Shown: positions 50,190 through 58,906 of the stretch, one piece after another
Position numbering within the stretch: position 1 is the stretch's first letter
Layout of the letters: each line of letters starts with the position of its first letter
Origin: Chloroflexi bacterium OHK40
Lineage (GTDB): Bacteria; Chloroflexota; Chloroflexia; Chloroflexales; Chloroflexaceae
Length of the DNA: 64,000 bases
Direction of reading: 5' to 3'
NCBI GenBank assembly: GCA_004367505.1
Contig: SFCB01000028.1
Location: 1-64,000, forward strand
The notes under the pieces: generated by a model
Databases searched by the model: none
Told to the model about the DNA's origin: nothing
What the model saw: only the letters and a program-made list of their open reading frames with translations
Position numbers and translations under genes: made by a program

Positions 50190-52064
50190 ATGGACACCGC
50201 ATCGCACCCGACCGCCATGCGCTCATCGTGGTGGTACATCGGTCGCCTGATCGCCTTTCGACCGTGGCTCTACGTGCTCAGCTTCCTCGGCATCATCAGC
50301 TTCTACCTCTGGCCGCTTGCGACGGGGCTCTTCACCCGGCAGATCTTCGACCAGCTCACGGGTGAGGCGCCGCTCACCGGCGATCCTCGCGCCACCCTGT
50401 GGGCGCTGGCCGGGGTGCTGATCGGCCTGGCGGTGGCGCACACAGCTACGGCCCTGGCCTACCCCTTCGGCGAGAAGGCGATCATGCTGGTGGCCGATGC
50501 GCTGATGCGACACAACCTGCTGCGGAGCATCCTGCGGCGCCCCGGCGCCAGTGCCCTGCCGCCCAACTCCTCGCCGGGTGAGGCGGTGAGCCGCCTGCGC
50601 GACGACATGGAGCACATCAGCGTCTTCATGGCCTGGACGGCAGACCCGATCGGCCAGGTGCTTGCCTTCGGGATCGCCTTCCTCACCCTGGCGCGGATCG
50701 ATCTAGGCATCACGGTGCTGGGGTTTCTGCCGCTCCTGCTGATCCTCGCCTTCGTCAACCTGCTGAACAACCGTATCCGGCGCTACCGCAAGGTCAATCA
50801 GGAGTCGATCGGGCGGGTGACGGGGCTGCTCGGCGAGCTGTTCGGTGCCGTTCAGGCGGTGAAGGTCGCCGGGGCCGAGGAGCCGGTGGTAGCGCACTTG
50901 CAGCGGGCCAACGAGCTGCGGCGGCTGGCGGCGCTGCGCGACCAGTTGCTCACCAATCTGATCAACGCCTTCTCCTTCGGCGCCTCCAACATCGCCACCG
51001 GGGTCCTGCTCATGTTGGCGGCCCGCTCGCTGCGCTCCGGCCAGTTCAGCGTGGGCGACTTCGCGCTCTTCGCATCCTACCTTAGCTGGCTGGCCTTCGT
51101 GATCGGCATGGTCGGCGGCTACGTGACGAAGTACCAGCAGGTGGGTATCTCGCTGCGACGCGCCGTCGAGTTACTTCAGGGCGAGCCTTCCACCTTGCTG
51201 ACGCGGCCCGACCCCGATGTGCGCATGCGCGGCTCGCTGCCATTCGTTCCGGTGCCCCGAGCGCTGGGTGAGCCACTGCGCACGCTCTCCGTCTCCGGGC
51301 TGCGCTACCACTACCCAGGCAGCCGGCGCGGCATCGAGGGGGTTGACCTGCGCGTCGAGCGGGGCCAGTTCGTCGTGATCACCGGGCGGATCGGCAGCGG
51401 CAAGAGCACGCTACTGCGGGCGCTGCTCGGGCTGCTGACGCCCCAGGACGGCGAGGTGCGTTGGAACGGCCAGCCGATCGACGACCTGGCGGCCTGGATG
51501 GTGCCGCCGCAGGTGGCCTACACCCCTCAGGTGCCACGGCTCTTCAGCGAATCGCTGCGCGACAACCTGCTCATGGGGCTGTACGCCGAGGATGCAGGTG
51601 GCCCGATGCTGCGGGATGCCCTCTACCGGGCGGTGCTCGATCGCGACCTGCCGGCGTTGGAGCACGGTCTGGAGACCATGGTCGGCCCCCGTGGCGTGCG
51701 GCTCAGCGGCGGCCAGGTACAGCGCGCCGCCGCCGCGCGCATGTTCGTGCGCCAGCCGGAGTTGCTGGTATTCGATGACCTGTCGAGCGCGCTCGACGTG
51801 GAGACCGAGCAATTGCTGTGGGAGCGGCTCGACGCGCGGCGCAGGCTGGCCGGTGCCGGCACCGCAGCAGGATCGGCGGGAGGACTGGCCTCCATCACAG
51901 TTCTGGCCGTCTCTCACCGCCGGGCGGCCCTGCGGCGCGCCGACTGGATCGTCGTGCTGAAGGCCGAGCAGGTGGTTGCGCAGGGCCACCTGGACGATCT
52001 GCTCCGCACGAGCCCCGAACTGCGGGAGCTCTGGCGCGCGGAGAGCGATCACACCACCCGGTGA
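50190..52064 (+). CDS. ABC exporter half-transporter 2 (permease fused to ATPase)
   Basis: 624 residues, exporter domain then ATPase: Walker A GRIGSGKST, signature RLSGGQVQRAA, Walker B LLVFDDLSSALD with Asp where the catalytic Glu should be, H-loop VSHRRAAL. The E-to-D change here, together with the altered signature in the partner at 48357, places both defects in the same composite ATP site, as in known asymmetric exporters. An insertion of ~20 residues (RRRLAGAGTAAGSAGG region) separates Walker B from the H-loop strand. Starts 84 bases after the partner. Confidence 0.9.
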   Translation: MDTASHPTAMRSSWWYIGRLIAFRPWLYVLSFLGIISFYLWPLATGLFTRQIFDQLTGEAPLTGDPRATLWALAGVLIGLAVAHTATALAYPFGEKAIMLVADALMRHNLLRSILRRPGASALPPNSSPGEAVSRLRDDMEHISVFMAWTADPIGQVLAFGIAFLTLARIDLGITVLGFLPLLLILAFVNLLNNRIRRYRKVNQESIGRVTGLLGELFGAVQAVKVAGAEEPVVAHLQRANELRRLAALRDQLLTNLINAFSFGASNIATGVLLMLAARSLRSGQFSVGDFALFASYLSWLAFVIGMVGGYVTKYQQVGISLRRAVELLQGEPSTLLTRPDPDVRMRGSLPFVPVPRALGEPLRTLSVSGLRYHYPGSRRGIEGVDLRVERGQFVVITGRIGSGKSTLLRALLGLLTPQDGEVRWNGQPIDDLAAWMVPPQVAYTPQVPRLFSESLRDNLLMGLYAEDAGGPMLRDALYRAVLDRDLPALEHGLETMVGPRGVRLSGGQVQRAAAARMFVRQPELLVFDDLSSALDVETEQLLWERLDARRRLAGAGTAAGSAGGLASITVLAVSHRRAALRRADWIVVLKAEQVVAQGHLDDLLRTSPELRELWRAESDHTTR

Positions 52065-52279
52065 CAGGCGCCCGGCTGCGGGGAGGTTGCGCCCGCTCGG
52101 GAGGACTGGAGCGCGTCAGACTGCCGTCTGCGCGCGATTTGCCGATTCCTGGTTCCCGGTTCCTGCGCGAAGACAAGGTTTGAGCCGGCTGTTCCGTTTG
52201 GTGACGCTCGGCGCGCGGGTGCGGCGGCCCTGTCCTCGTAGCTCTCTCCCGTGGACCCTTGCGGAAACGCGCCCTTTGC
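52065..52279. other. Convergent intergenic region
   Basis: 215 bp between the ABC exporter (plus) and the STAS protein (minus). I see no strong terminator, repeat or gene. Confidence 0.4.
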
Positions 52280-53431
52280 TCAGGCCGCCGCGTGGCTGTG
52301 GCTAGCCCGTTTGAGGAGACTAGTCACGGCTTGCTCCAGGGTAGCGTAGGTGGGCATGGTCAGGGAAATGCCGAGCGAGACGATCGTCTGGGCGACTTCA
52401 GGCCGGATGCCGACGAGTACCGCGCGCGCGCCGACAAGCCGCACACTGGAGGCAAGCTGGAGCAACTGCTGCGCGGTCGCCGTATCGATCATGGAAACGC
52501 TGGTAATATCGATAATCACGTCGTAGGCACGCCGCTCGACGATCTCCGCCAGGATGCGATCACCCACCATCTGCATGTGCTCACTTCCGCTCTGGCCGAT
52601 CAGAGGCACCAGGATGACGCCAGCCATCACCGGGATGATCGGCGCCTCAAGCTGCCGGATCGTCGCCTCACGCTGGGCGAGCGCGGCGAGCGTGGATGAG
52701 AGCTCTCTGGCCCGCTGCTCACTCTCCTCGAACGCTGCTCGGAGCTCCACCGTCTGCTGTGCCACCTGCTCCTGGAGCGAGTCGCGGGCGGCGCGGAGCG
52801 CCACTTCCTGCTCCTGGGTGCGTGCCAGTTCTGCCCGGAGGGCCTCACGGAAGCTCACCACCATCACCAGCACGAAGATGGCGAGGCAGGCGTGGACGAA
52901 CACATTGCTGAAGATCAGGCTGCGGTAGGTCTCAACGGGCAGGCCGGTATTGAGGTAGCCACTCGCCTCCAGGAAGCCGATCGCCGCAGCGAGGCCCACC
53001 GAGAGCAGGGTGATCGCGCTGCCGCCGAGCCAGCCGAGGAGCAGCCCGGCAAAGACGATCGAGGTGAGCATGGCCGCCAGCATGATCGAGGCGTAGACCA
53101 GCCCGCTCGCCAGGAGCCCGAGGGCCTGCACGGCAACGAGGCCGATCGCGATCAGCAGGACGGCTGCTTGAAACGAACCCCGGCGGGCGAGCCAGTAGCC
53201 GCCGATCGAGAGGGCCACCAGGCCGCCATACAGGCCAGCGGTGATCCCTGCCGCCTCGCCCAGTGCCATGCGCACAAACGAGACGAGGAGGCCCAGGCCG
53301 TCGAGGGCGCCAAGTGCAATGATCGTCGCAAAGAGGAGCGGATAGACCCGCCGTTGAAAGGGGTTGTCGGTCGGGGGAGGGAGCGAATGCCACCAGGCGC
53401 GGACGCGATCGGGCATGATCTTCTGCTGCAT
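52280..53431 (-). CDS. Membrane-anchored RsbR-like STAS domain protein
   Basis: 383 residues from ATG 53431 (GGGAGCTCTT before it); longer frames are rejected. About six membrane helices (residues 30-190), then a coiled coil rich in Gln/Glu/Arg (about 195-265), then a STAS domain. The STAS part (DVIIDITSVSMIDTATAQQLLQL, VRLVGARAVLVGIRPEVAQTIVSLGI) is of the RsbR stressosome type, including a Thr after the conserved Asp where RsbR is phosphorylated by RsbT. RsbR normally has a globin-like N-terminus; here a membrane domain takes its place. No RsbS/RsbT genes are adjacent. Confidence 0.88.
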   Translation of the reverse strand: MQQKIMPDRVRAWWHSLPPPTDNPFQRRVYPLLFATIIALGALDGLGLLVSFVRMALGEAAGITAGLYGGLVALSIGGYWLARRGSFQAAVLLIAIGLVAVQALGLLASGLVYASIMLAAMLTSIVFAGLLLGWLGGSAITLLSVGLAAAIGFLEASGYLNTGLPVETYRSLIFSNVFVHACLAIFVLVMVVSFREALRAELARTQEQEVALRAARDSLQEQVAQQTVELRAAFEESEQRARELSSTLAALAQREATIRQLEAPIIPVMAGVILVPLIGQSGSEHMQMVGDRILAEIVERRAYDVIIDITSVSMIDTATAQQLLQLASSVRLVGARAVLVGIRPEVAQTIVSLGISLTMPTYATLEQAVTSLLKRASHSHAAA

Positions 53432-53477
53432 AAGAGCTCCCGTGGCGTGCCGGCAGGCTCGGCGGCCAAAACTGGTT

Positions 53478-53512
53478 GGCCCACGCGCCAGGGGTATGCC
53501 AGCGCGTGGGCC
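53478..53512 (-). terminator. Hairpin terminator between secreted-protein gene and STAS gene
   Basis: A perfect 11-bp inverted repeat with a 13-base loop; on the minus strand it is followed within ten bases by TTTT. It lies 14 bases after the stop of the 53526-54047 gene and 47 bases before the STAS gene start. Confidence 0.65.
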
Positions 53513-53525
53513 GCAGTGTGTTGGA

Positions 53526-54047
53526 TCAGTTTCTGACGAGCGTTCCGCTGTAGGTGTCAACCTCCGACCCGGTGGCGAGATCGATCTGGCCTGTGACAGC
53601 CAGCGTGCCCGTGACCTTCCGATAGAACCTGGTGCCCGAGGTGAAGGTGACGGTGCTCGTGAGCTGGCCGTCGGTGAGTCGCACTCGCCCACTGACCGTG
53701 CCGCTCAGGGTGCCTCGGCGCGAGGTGATCGTGATCGTGCCAGTGTACACGGAGAAGGGTGTGCCGTCGGCCTCAACGACGATCTCGGAGGAGGTGATCA
53801 CGACCTCGGTGTCGCCCTTGATGTCGCCAGTGGCGACCCCACGGGCGCAGAGCGTGCTGGGAGGTGGGCAGCTCTCCGGAGGCTGAATCTGCGTCCGGAA
53901 CTCGCCCTGCACCATCCATGGCCGTGGCGCGGCGGCAACGCCAGTGGGAAGCAGCAGGCCGAGGGCGATGGTGCATACCATCAACAGAGCGGGCAGCAGG
54001 CGGGCGAGGAGCGGTTGGCGGCGATGCGGGGTCGAAGCGGTGTTCAT
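53526..54047 (-). CDS. Secreted beta-rich hypothetical protein
   Basis: 173 residues. The N-terminal signal peptide (basic HRR, then LLARLLPALLMVCTIALGLLLPTGVAAA) is likely cleaved after AAA at about residue 40. The mature part alternates Thr/Val-rich strands (VYTGTITITSRRGTLSGTVSGRVRL), which looks like a small beta-sandwich or lipocalin-like fold. Two Cys near SCPPPSTLC could form a disulfide. Family not recognised. Confidence 0.75.
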   Translation of the reverse strand: MNTASTPHRRQPLLARLLPALLMVCTIALGLLLPTGVAAAPRPWMVQGEFRTQIQPPESCPPPSTLCARGVATGDIKGDTEVVITSSEIVVEADGTPFSVYTGTITITSRRGTLSGTVSGRVRLTDGQLTSTVTFTSGTRFYRKVTGTLAVTGQIDLATGSEVDTYSGTLVRN

Positions 54048-54140
54048 GGCTGGTCGTACGTCCTTACCCTCTCTTGATCATCGCACACGGTGTGCCTCCC
54101 CACTGTGCAAGGCAGGGCGTAACCAGAGCATTACCACCGG

Positions 54141-54965
54141 GTGCTCGGAACGCGGTGGCGGCTTCCAAGGCACTCCTGGGCCTACTGGCTGGAGGTGTTC
54201 CGCACATACTACGTGGTGATGGGCCTCGGCGGCACGCCGGCAGTGCGCGCCGGCCTTGGCGCCGGCGCCGCCCTGCTGGGGCACGTCGTCCGCGTGCGCG
54301 ACGGCGGGGCGCCCCAGGCGGTGGCCGACCTTGCCACCTTTGAGGTGGCCAACGATGTCGATGGCGCTGGCCCCGACAGCAATCCCTACGCGCTCGCGTT
54401 GCGCTCGGACCGGCTCTTCGTCGTCGATGCGGGCGCCAACACGCTCGACGCGGTCGATCGCGACGGGCGGGTGCAGGTCTCGGTGATGCTACCGGGACGT
54501 CTCGTGCCGGCCCCGCCGTTCATTCAGCCCCAGCCGCCCGGCGGCCAGATCCCTATGCAGTCGGTGCCGAACAGCGCCGCTGTCGGCCCGGATGGGGCGA
54601 TCTACATCGGTGAGTTGACCGGCTTCCCCTTTCCGACGGGCGGTGCGAGGGTCTACCGGATCGGCGCCAACGGCGAGGCCGAGCTCTACGCGAGCGGCTT
54701 CACGAATATCATCGCGATCGACTTTGACCGCCAGGGCAACCTTTACGTGCTCGAGATCGCCAGGGACGGCCTCCTCGCCGCGCAGGCGGGGCCGCCCACC
54801 GGGCGCCTGGTGCGGGTAGCCAGGGATACCGGCGCCCGGACGGTACTCGCCGCCGAGGGACTGGTGGCGCCAGCCGGGCTTGCGGTAGACGACGACGCGA
54901 TCTACATCTCGAACTTCGGCGTCTTCCCGGGTCAGGGACAGATCGTCCGGATCGATCGATCCTGA
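54141..54965 (+). pseudogene. ScyD/ScyE-like beta-propeller gene, 5'-truncated
   Basis: The frame encodes up to 274 residues that match, from memory, the C-terminal two thirds of the ScyD/ScyE family: NPYALAL with VVDAGANTLDAVDRDG, VGPDGAIYIGELTGFPFP, GFTNIIAIDFD and a final SNFGVFPGQGQIVRI. Family members begin with a signal peptide and an earlier propeller blade, ~100 more residues. Here similarity starts only near GLGGTPAVRAGLG, and the 20-30 residues before it look random, with no signal peptide. It is therefore probably a remnant, unless an unseen alternative start serves a cytoplasmic form. Confidence 0.65.
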
Positions 54966-55012
54966 CACAGGGCTCGTGGGGGGTGTCGTGCTCTATCACA
55001 GCCTGTCTGGTC

Positions 55013-55043
55013 GGGTGCATGACGTTGTGGTGCGAAGCGGCCT
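55013..55043 (+). repeat. Dispersed repeat, second copy
   Basis: Matches 36133-36163 at 27 of 31 bases without gaps, both starting CGGGTGCA. Intergenic, 52 bases after the ScyD-like frame. Confidence 0.65.
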
Positions 55044-55135
55044 GCGACTACCCCGGACTCGCTCCCCTGCGGAGCGGGGCTGCCGCGCGGCGGCGGTGAG
55101 GCGGGGGTAGCAACGACGAGTTGTGGCGCTACGTA

Positions 55136-55165
55136 CAGGCCCCGTGGTGAGTGCCACGGGGCCTG
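55136..55165 (+). promoter_or_regulatory. 12-bp perfect hairpin upstream of pfkA
   Basis: Perfect inverted repeat 55136-55147 and 55154-55165 with a TGAGTG loop, 115 bases before the phosphofructokinase ATG. No U-run follows, so it could be a terminator of upstream transcription or a leader structure. Confidence 0.5.
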
Positions 55166-55280
55166 GTGTGTAAACCTCCCTGTGGGGTTAGGGCCTCTTC
55201 CTCCCGGGAGCACGGCGAACGCGCTAGGCTTGGGGGTGCACCTGCAGCTGTTGCGCCTCACCGTTGAGTGGAGGGAGCTC

Positions 55281-56399
55281 ATGAGTGACCAGCACACGGC
55301 CCCGTTTCGCATCGCCATCAGCACTGGTGGCGGCGATGCCCCGGGTCTGAACGCCGTTATTCGCGCCGCCGTACTCTCGGCCCTTCATCGTGGCTGGGAG
55401 TGCTACGGCATCCGCGACGGCTTCGCGGGGATCCTTGCGCCCAAGGAATACCCCCAGGGCGGTGTGGTCCCCCTTACTCGAGACACGGTGCGGGGGATCA
55501 CCAGTTCTGGCGGCACGATCATCGGCACCACAAACCGCGGCAACCCGTTGCGCTACCCCACCGCCGCCCCCGACGGCCGCATCTACGAGCGCGACCGCAC
55601 CGACGAGTTGGTAAACGGCCTTGCCGCCTTCGGTATCGACGCGCTGATCTCGGTGGGCGGCGACGGCTCGATGGAGATCGCCGCCGCCCTGGCACGCAAG
55701 GGCGTACGTGTGATTGGCGTCCCCAAGACGATCGACAACGACCTGGATGGCACCGTGGCAACCTTCGGCTTTGACACAGCCGTGGCCTTCGCCACTGAAT
55801 GCCTCGACCGGCTTCATTCCACAGCCCAGGCTCACCGCCGCGTGATGGTGGTAGAGGTGATGGGCCGCTACGCCGGCTGGATTGCGCTGTACGCCGGTAT
55901 AGCCGGAACAGCCAACGCGATTCTCATCCCTGAGATCCCCTACGACCTGGAACGTGTGGCGGCCAAGATCCGCCGCCGTGATGCCGAGGGCCGGCTCTAC
56001 TCGATTGTAGTGGTTGCCGAGGGTGCGAGGCCCGTTGGCGGTCAGGCGTCGGTGATCGAGCACGAGGCTGGCCGGGCCGAGCGTCTCGGCGGCATCGGCG
56101 AGAAGGTGGCCCAGGGCCTGCGCGAGCTTACTGGCCGCGAGACGCGCCTGGTTGTGCTTGGCCACTTGCTACGCGGTGGCTCGCCCAGCACCGGCGACCG
56201 GCTCCTCGCCCTGCGCTTTGGCGCGGCCGCTGTACGCGCCATCGAGGAGGGCCAGTCGGGGATTATGGTGGCCCTCGACCCGCCCTCCGTGAAGTATGTG
56301 CCCCTCGAAGAAGCCACCAGCCGCATGAAGGTGGTGCCCGTAGATTGCGATACCATGCTCACCGCCCGCGACCTGGGGATCTGCTTCGGAGATGCGTGA
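55281..56399 (+). CDS. pfkA: 6-phosphofructokinase, ATP-type residue at the phosphodonor site
   Basis: 372 residues from ATG 55281 with GGAGGGAGC before it. GGGDAPGLNAVIRA at the N-terminus, SVGGDGSM (Gly at the position equivalent to E. coli Gly104) and VPKTIDNDLDGT (Lys at 124) are visible, then VMGRYAGW and LGHLLRGGSP. Gly104 with Lys124 is the combination of group III ATP-dependent enzymes. It catalyses the committed glycolytic step. GAPDH lies convergent just downstream. A second, different PFK is at 57631. Confidence 0.93.
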   Translation: MSDQHTAPFRIAISTGGGDAPGLNAVIRAAVLSALHRGWECYGIRDGFAGILAPKEYPQGGVVPLTRDTVRGITSSGGTIIGTTNRGNPLRYPTAAPDGRIYERDRTDELVNGLAAFGIDALISVGGDGSMEIAAALARKGVRVIGVPKTIDNDLDGTVATFGFDTAVAFATECLDRLHSTAQAHRRVMVVEVMGRYAGWIALYAGIAGTANAILIPEIPYDLERVAAKIRRRDAEGRLYSIVVVAEGARPVGGQASVIEHEAGRAERLGGIGEKVAQGLRELTGRETRLVVLGHLLRGGSPSTGDRLLALRFGAAAVRAIEEGQSGIMVALDPPSVKYVPLEEATSRMKVVPVDCDTMLTARDLGICFGDA

Positions 56400-56409
56400 G
56401 GGCCTGGCG

Positions 56410-57405
56410 CTACTCCGCCAGCCGCGCCGCTGTCTCGGCCAGGCGGGTGGCGTAGCCCCACTCGTTGTCGTACCAGGCCGCCACTGAGAGGAGCTCGCCC
56501 TGCATCTGGGTCAGCGGCAGGTCGACGATCGATGAGTGCGAGTCGCCGATGATCCGCGAGGAGGCCCACTCCTCCTCAAGCACGCCCATAATACCCTTGA
56601 GGGGTGCCTCGGACGCGGCGGCGCGGAAGGCCGCATTGACCGACTCCACCGTGACGGGCTGCTCAGTGAGAACGTTCAACTCCACGATCGATCCGGTGCG
56701 CACGGGCACACGGTAGGCTTTGCCGGTGATCTTCAGGCCCGGCCAGATGAAGCTCAAGGCCTTGGCTGCGCCAGACGAGGAGGGGATCACATTCTCGGCC
56801 GCCGCCCAGGAGTCCCGCCGGTCGTCCATGGGCTGGTCGGTGAGTGACTGGGTGTTGGTATAGGCGTGCACCGTGGAGAAGAGCCCGTAGCGAATGCCGA
56901 ACTGGTCGAGCAGCACCTTCACCACTGGCGCGAGGGCGTTGGTCGTACAGGAGGCCATGCTCACAATCTTATGCTGGTCGGGGTCGAACTGCTCCAGGTT
57001 GATGCCGGGTAGCAGGAAGATGTCGCAATCCTCGCGGGACTTGCTGGGGGCGGAGACGAGCACCCGCCGGGCGCCACGGTCGAGGTGGGCCTGGGCGCCG
57101 GGCCGGCGCGTGGCCCGCCCGGTGCAGTCGATCACCAGGTCGACTCCGAGGGCGCCCCAGTCGGGCAGTTCGGCCTTTGCGTTGAAGTAGCGTACCTGCC
57201 GGCCACCGATAGTGAAGCCGCTCTCGTCGCCGCTCACCGGCTCGTGCCAGCGGCCGTAGTTCGTGTCTACCTCGAAGAGCGCGGCGAGTGTACGCGGGTC
57301 CTTGATGTCGGACACGACGGCGGGCGTGAAGAGGCCCTGTTTGAGGGCGATCCGGGCGAGCGAGCGGCCGATGCGTCCGAAGCCGTGTATCGCGATCGTG
57401 CCCAT
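56410..57405 (-). CDS. gap: Glyceraldehyde-3-phosphate dehydrogenase, type I
   Basis: 331 residues from ATG 57405, with AAAGGAG before it. IAIHGFGRIGRSLARI binds NAD(P), SCTTNALAPVVKVL carries the catalytic Cys, and GAAKAL and WYDNEWGYATRL complete the fold. Asp-versus-Thr cofactor residues were not resolved. The gene is convergent with pfkA and on the same strand as, and downstream of, the PPi-type PFK, so the glycolytic genes are grouped. Confidence 0.95.
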   Translation of the reverse strand: MGTIAIHGFGRIGRSLARIALKQGLFTPAVVSDIKDPRTLAALFEVDTNYGRWHEPVSGDESGFTIGGRQVRYFNAKAELPDWGALGVDLVIDCTGRATRRPGAQAHLDRGARRVLVSAPSKSREDCDIFLLPGINLEQFDPDQHKIVSMASCTTNALAPVVKVLLDQFGIRYGLFSTVHAYTNTQSLTDQPMDDRRDSWAAAENVIPSSSGAAKALSFIWPGLKITGKAYRVPVRTGSIVELNVLTEQPVTVESVNAAFRAAASEAPLKGIMGVLEEEWASSRIIGDSHSSIVDLPLTQMQGELLSVAAWYDNEWGYATRLAETAARLAE

Positions 57406-57630
57406 GACGGTCTGCTCCTTTATGCTGCTGGAGGTTCCTGGCGACAAGAGATCAGGGCTGCTCCGGGCGAAGGGTAGGGCGGCAGTGACGTGCCACGGAG
57501 CAGTGGTGGACCAGGCAGGCGGGCTGTCGGAGAGCGCTTGTGAACATCCGATAGCCGATAGGGCTGGAGCACGTTGTGGCCAGACGGGGCCGGGTTTCAT
57601 CGCGGCGTTGTGCGCGAAGCGCGTGACCGT

Positions 57631-58788
57631 CTAATACAAGAACATCGGCTTACCGAGCAGATGGGTGATATGAGGACGGTATTGCTCGGTATCGTAGAGC
57701 TCGGGCACATCCACGCGCTTGATGCCCCTGGTGCAGGTGTCCACGAGTACCGTGGTATAGACGCCGTTCTGCAGCGCGACCATCACACCGTCGTGGCCCT
57801 TCTCGAGTTGCTGGATGGCGAGGTTGCCGAAGGAAGTTGCCACCATGCGGTCGAGCGAGTCGGGGGCGCCGGCGCGCATCAGGTAGGCCAGTTGCTGGTG
57901 GACGATCTCGATCCCGGTGAGTTGCTTGAGGGCCTCACCGACAATCTGACCGATCCCGCCGAGCTTGCGATGGCCGTAGGCATCCTCCTGGCCGTACTCG
58001 ATCACCTGACCACCGAGCATACTGGCGCCCTCGGAGACGACCACGACGGCGTAGTTGCTCGGGTTGGCCCGGCGGTCCTCCACGACGAAGCGCGCGAGGC
58101 GCTCGACATCGAAGGGCACCTCGCTGATCAGCGCCCGGTCGGCGTCGGCCAAATAGGCGGAGATCAGCGCGGTCTCACCGCTGTTGCGCCCGAATAGCTC
58201 AATCACGGCGATCCGCTCGTGGCTGCCGGCGGGGGTGCGCAGGGCATTGATGAACTCGACGCTGCGGGTGACGGCGGTGCTAAAGCCGATGCAGTAGTCG
58301 GTGCCGAAGACGTCGTTGTCCATGGTCTTGGGGATGGCGATCACCCGCACGCCCTCGTTGTGCATGCGTACGGCGTAGCTGAGGGTATCGTCGCCGCCGA
58401 TCGGAATGAGCGTATCGATGCCGAGATGCTCCAGCACCTTCAGCACGTGGGGCGTGGCATCGGCCACCTGTTTCTCCCCCTGGAGGGGGAAGCGCCCTGC
58501 CAGGAAGGGGGGCATGCTGCTCTGCTTGACCCTGGCGGGGTTGGTGCGCGAGGTATGGAGGTGGGTGCCGCCGTAGCGGTCGATCGTGCGCACGTCGGCC
58601 CTGGTGAGGGGCTGCACCCACTGCGCGCTCGAGTCCGGGTCGTCGAGGTTATAGTTGAGCAGGCCGGCCCAGCCGTTACGAATGCCCAGCACCTCCCAGC
58701 CGTTTGAGGTGGCCCGGTTCACTACGGCCTTGATGCACGGATTCAGGCCGGGCACGTCGCCACCGCCGGTGAGGATCCCAATGCGCAT
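57631..58788 (-). CDS. pfp: Phosphofructokinase with pyrophosphate-type residues
   Basis: 385 residues, ATG 58788 with AAAGGAGTAAGC upstream. [16 protein letters not shown] opens it. At the phosphodonor site it reads IPIGGDDTL (Asp at the 104-equivalent) with IPKTMDND (Lys at 124), the pair diagnostic of pyrophosphate-dependent enzymes. [10 protein letters not shown] and [11 protein letters not shown] follow. PPi-PFK is reversible and saves ATP. Having it beside an ATP-type enzyme suggests a choice of phosphoryl donor, or of direction, with physiological state. Confidence 0.92.
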   Translation of the reverse strand: MRIGILTGGGDVPGLNPCIKAVVNRATSNGWEVLGIRNGWAGLLNYNLDDPDSSAQWVQPLTRADVRTIDRYGGTHLHTSRTNPARVKQSSMPPFLAGRFPLQGEKQVADATPHVLKVLEHLGIDTLIPIGGDDTLSYAVRMHNEGVRVIAIPKTMDNDVFGTDYCIGFSTAVTRSVEFINALRTPAGSHERIAVIELFGRNSGETALISAYLADADRALISEVPFDVERLARFVVEDRRANPSNYAVVVVSEGASMLGGQVIEYGQEDAYGHRKLGGIGQIVGEALKQLTGIEIVHQQLAYLMRAGAPDSLDRMVATSFGNLAIQQLEKGHDGVMVALQNGVYTTVLVDTCTRGIKRVDVPELYDTEQYRPHITHLLGKPMFLY

Positions 58789-58811
58789 GCTTACTCCTTT
58801 CCGTGAGAGGG

Positions 58812-58823
58812 CTCAGCGCTGAG
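58812..58823. promoter_or_regulatory. 12-bp perfect palindrome upstream of the PPi-type PFK
   Basis: CTCAGCGCTGAG lies 24 bases upstream of the start codon (minus strand). It is short but perfect and could be an operator. No second copy was noticed. Confidence 0.35.
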
Positions 58824-58906
58824 TCCGTTGCCGGGCTCCAGCTTATCTGACATCAGGGCGCGGCGCGGATGAGCCCCGAGGCGCCCGGCCGCGCCCGCTC
58901 TCAAGG

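Larger units (their letters stand above)
54966..55280. other. Leader and intergenic region before the phosphofructokinase gene
   Basis: 315 bp holding a copy of the dispersed repeat (55013-55043), a small GC hairpin near 55069-55077, and a strong 12-bp hairpin (55136-55165). No gene. Confidence 0.6.
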
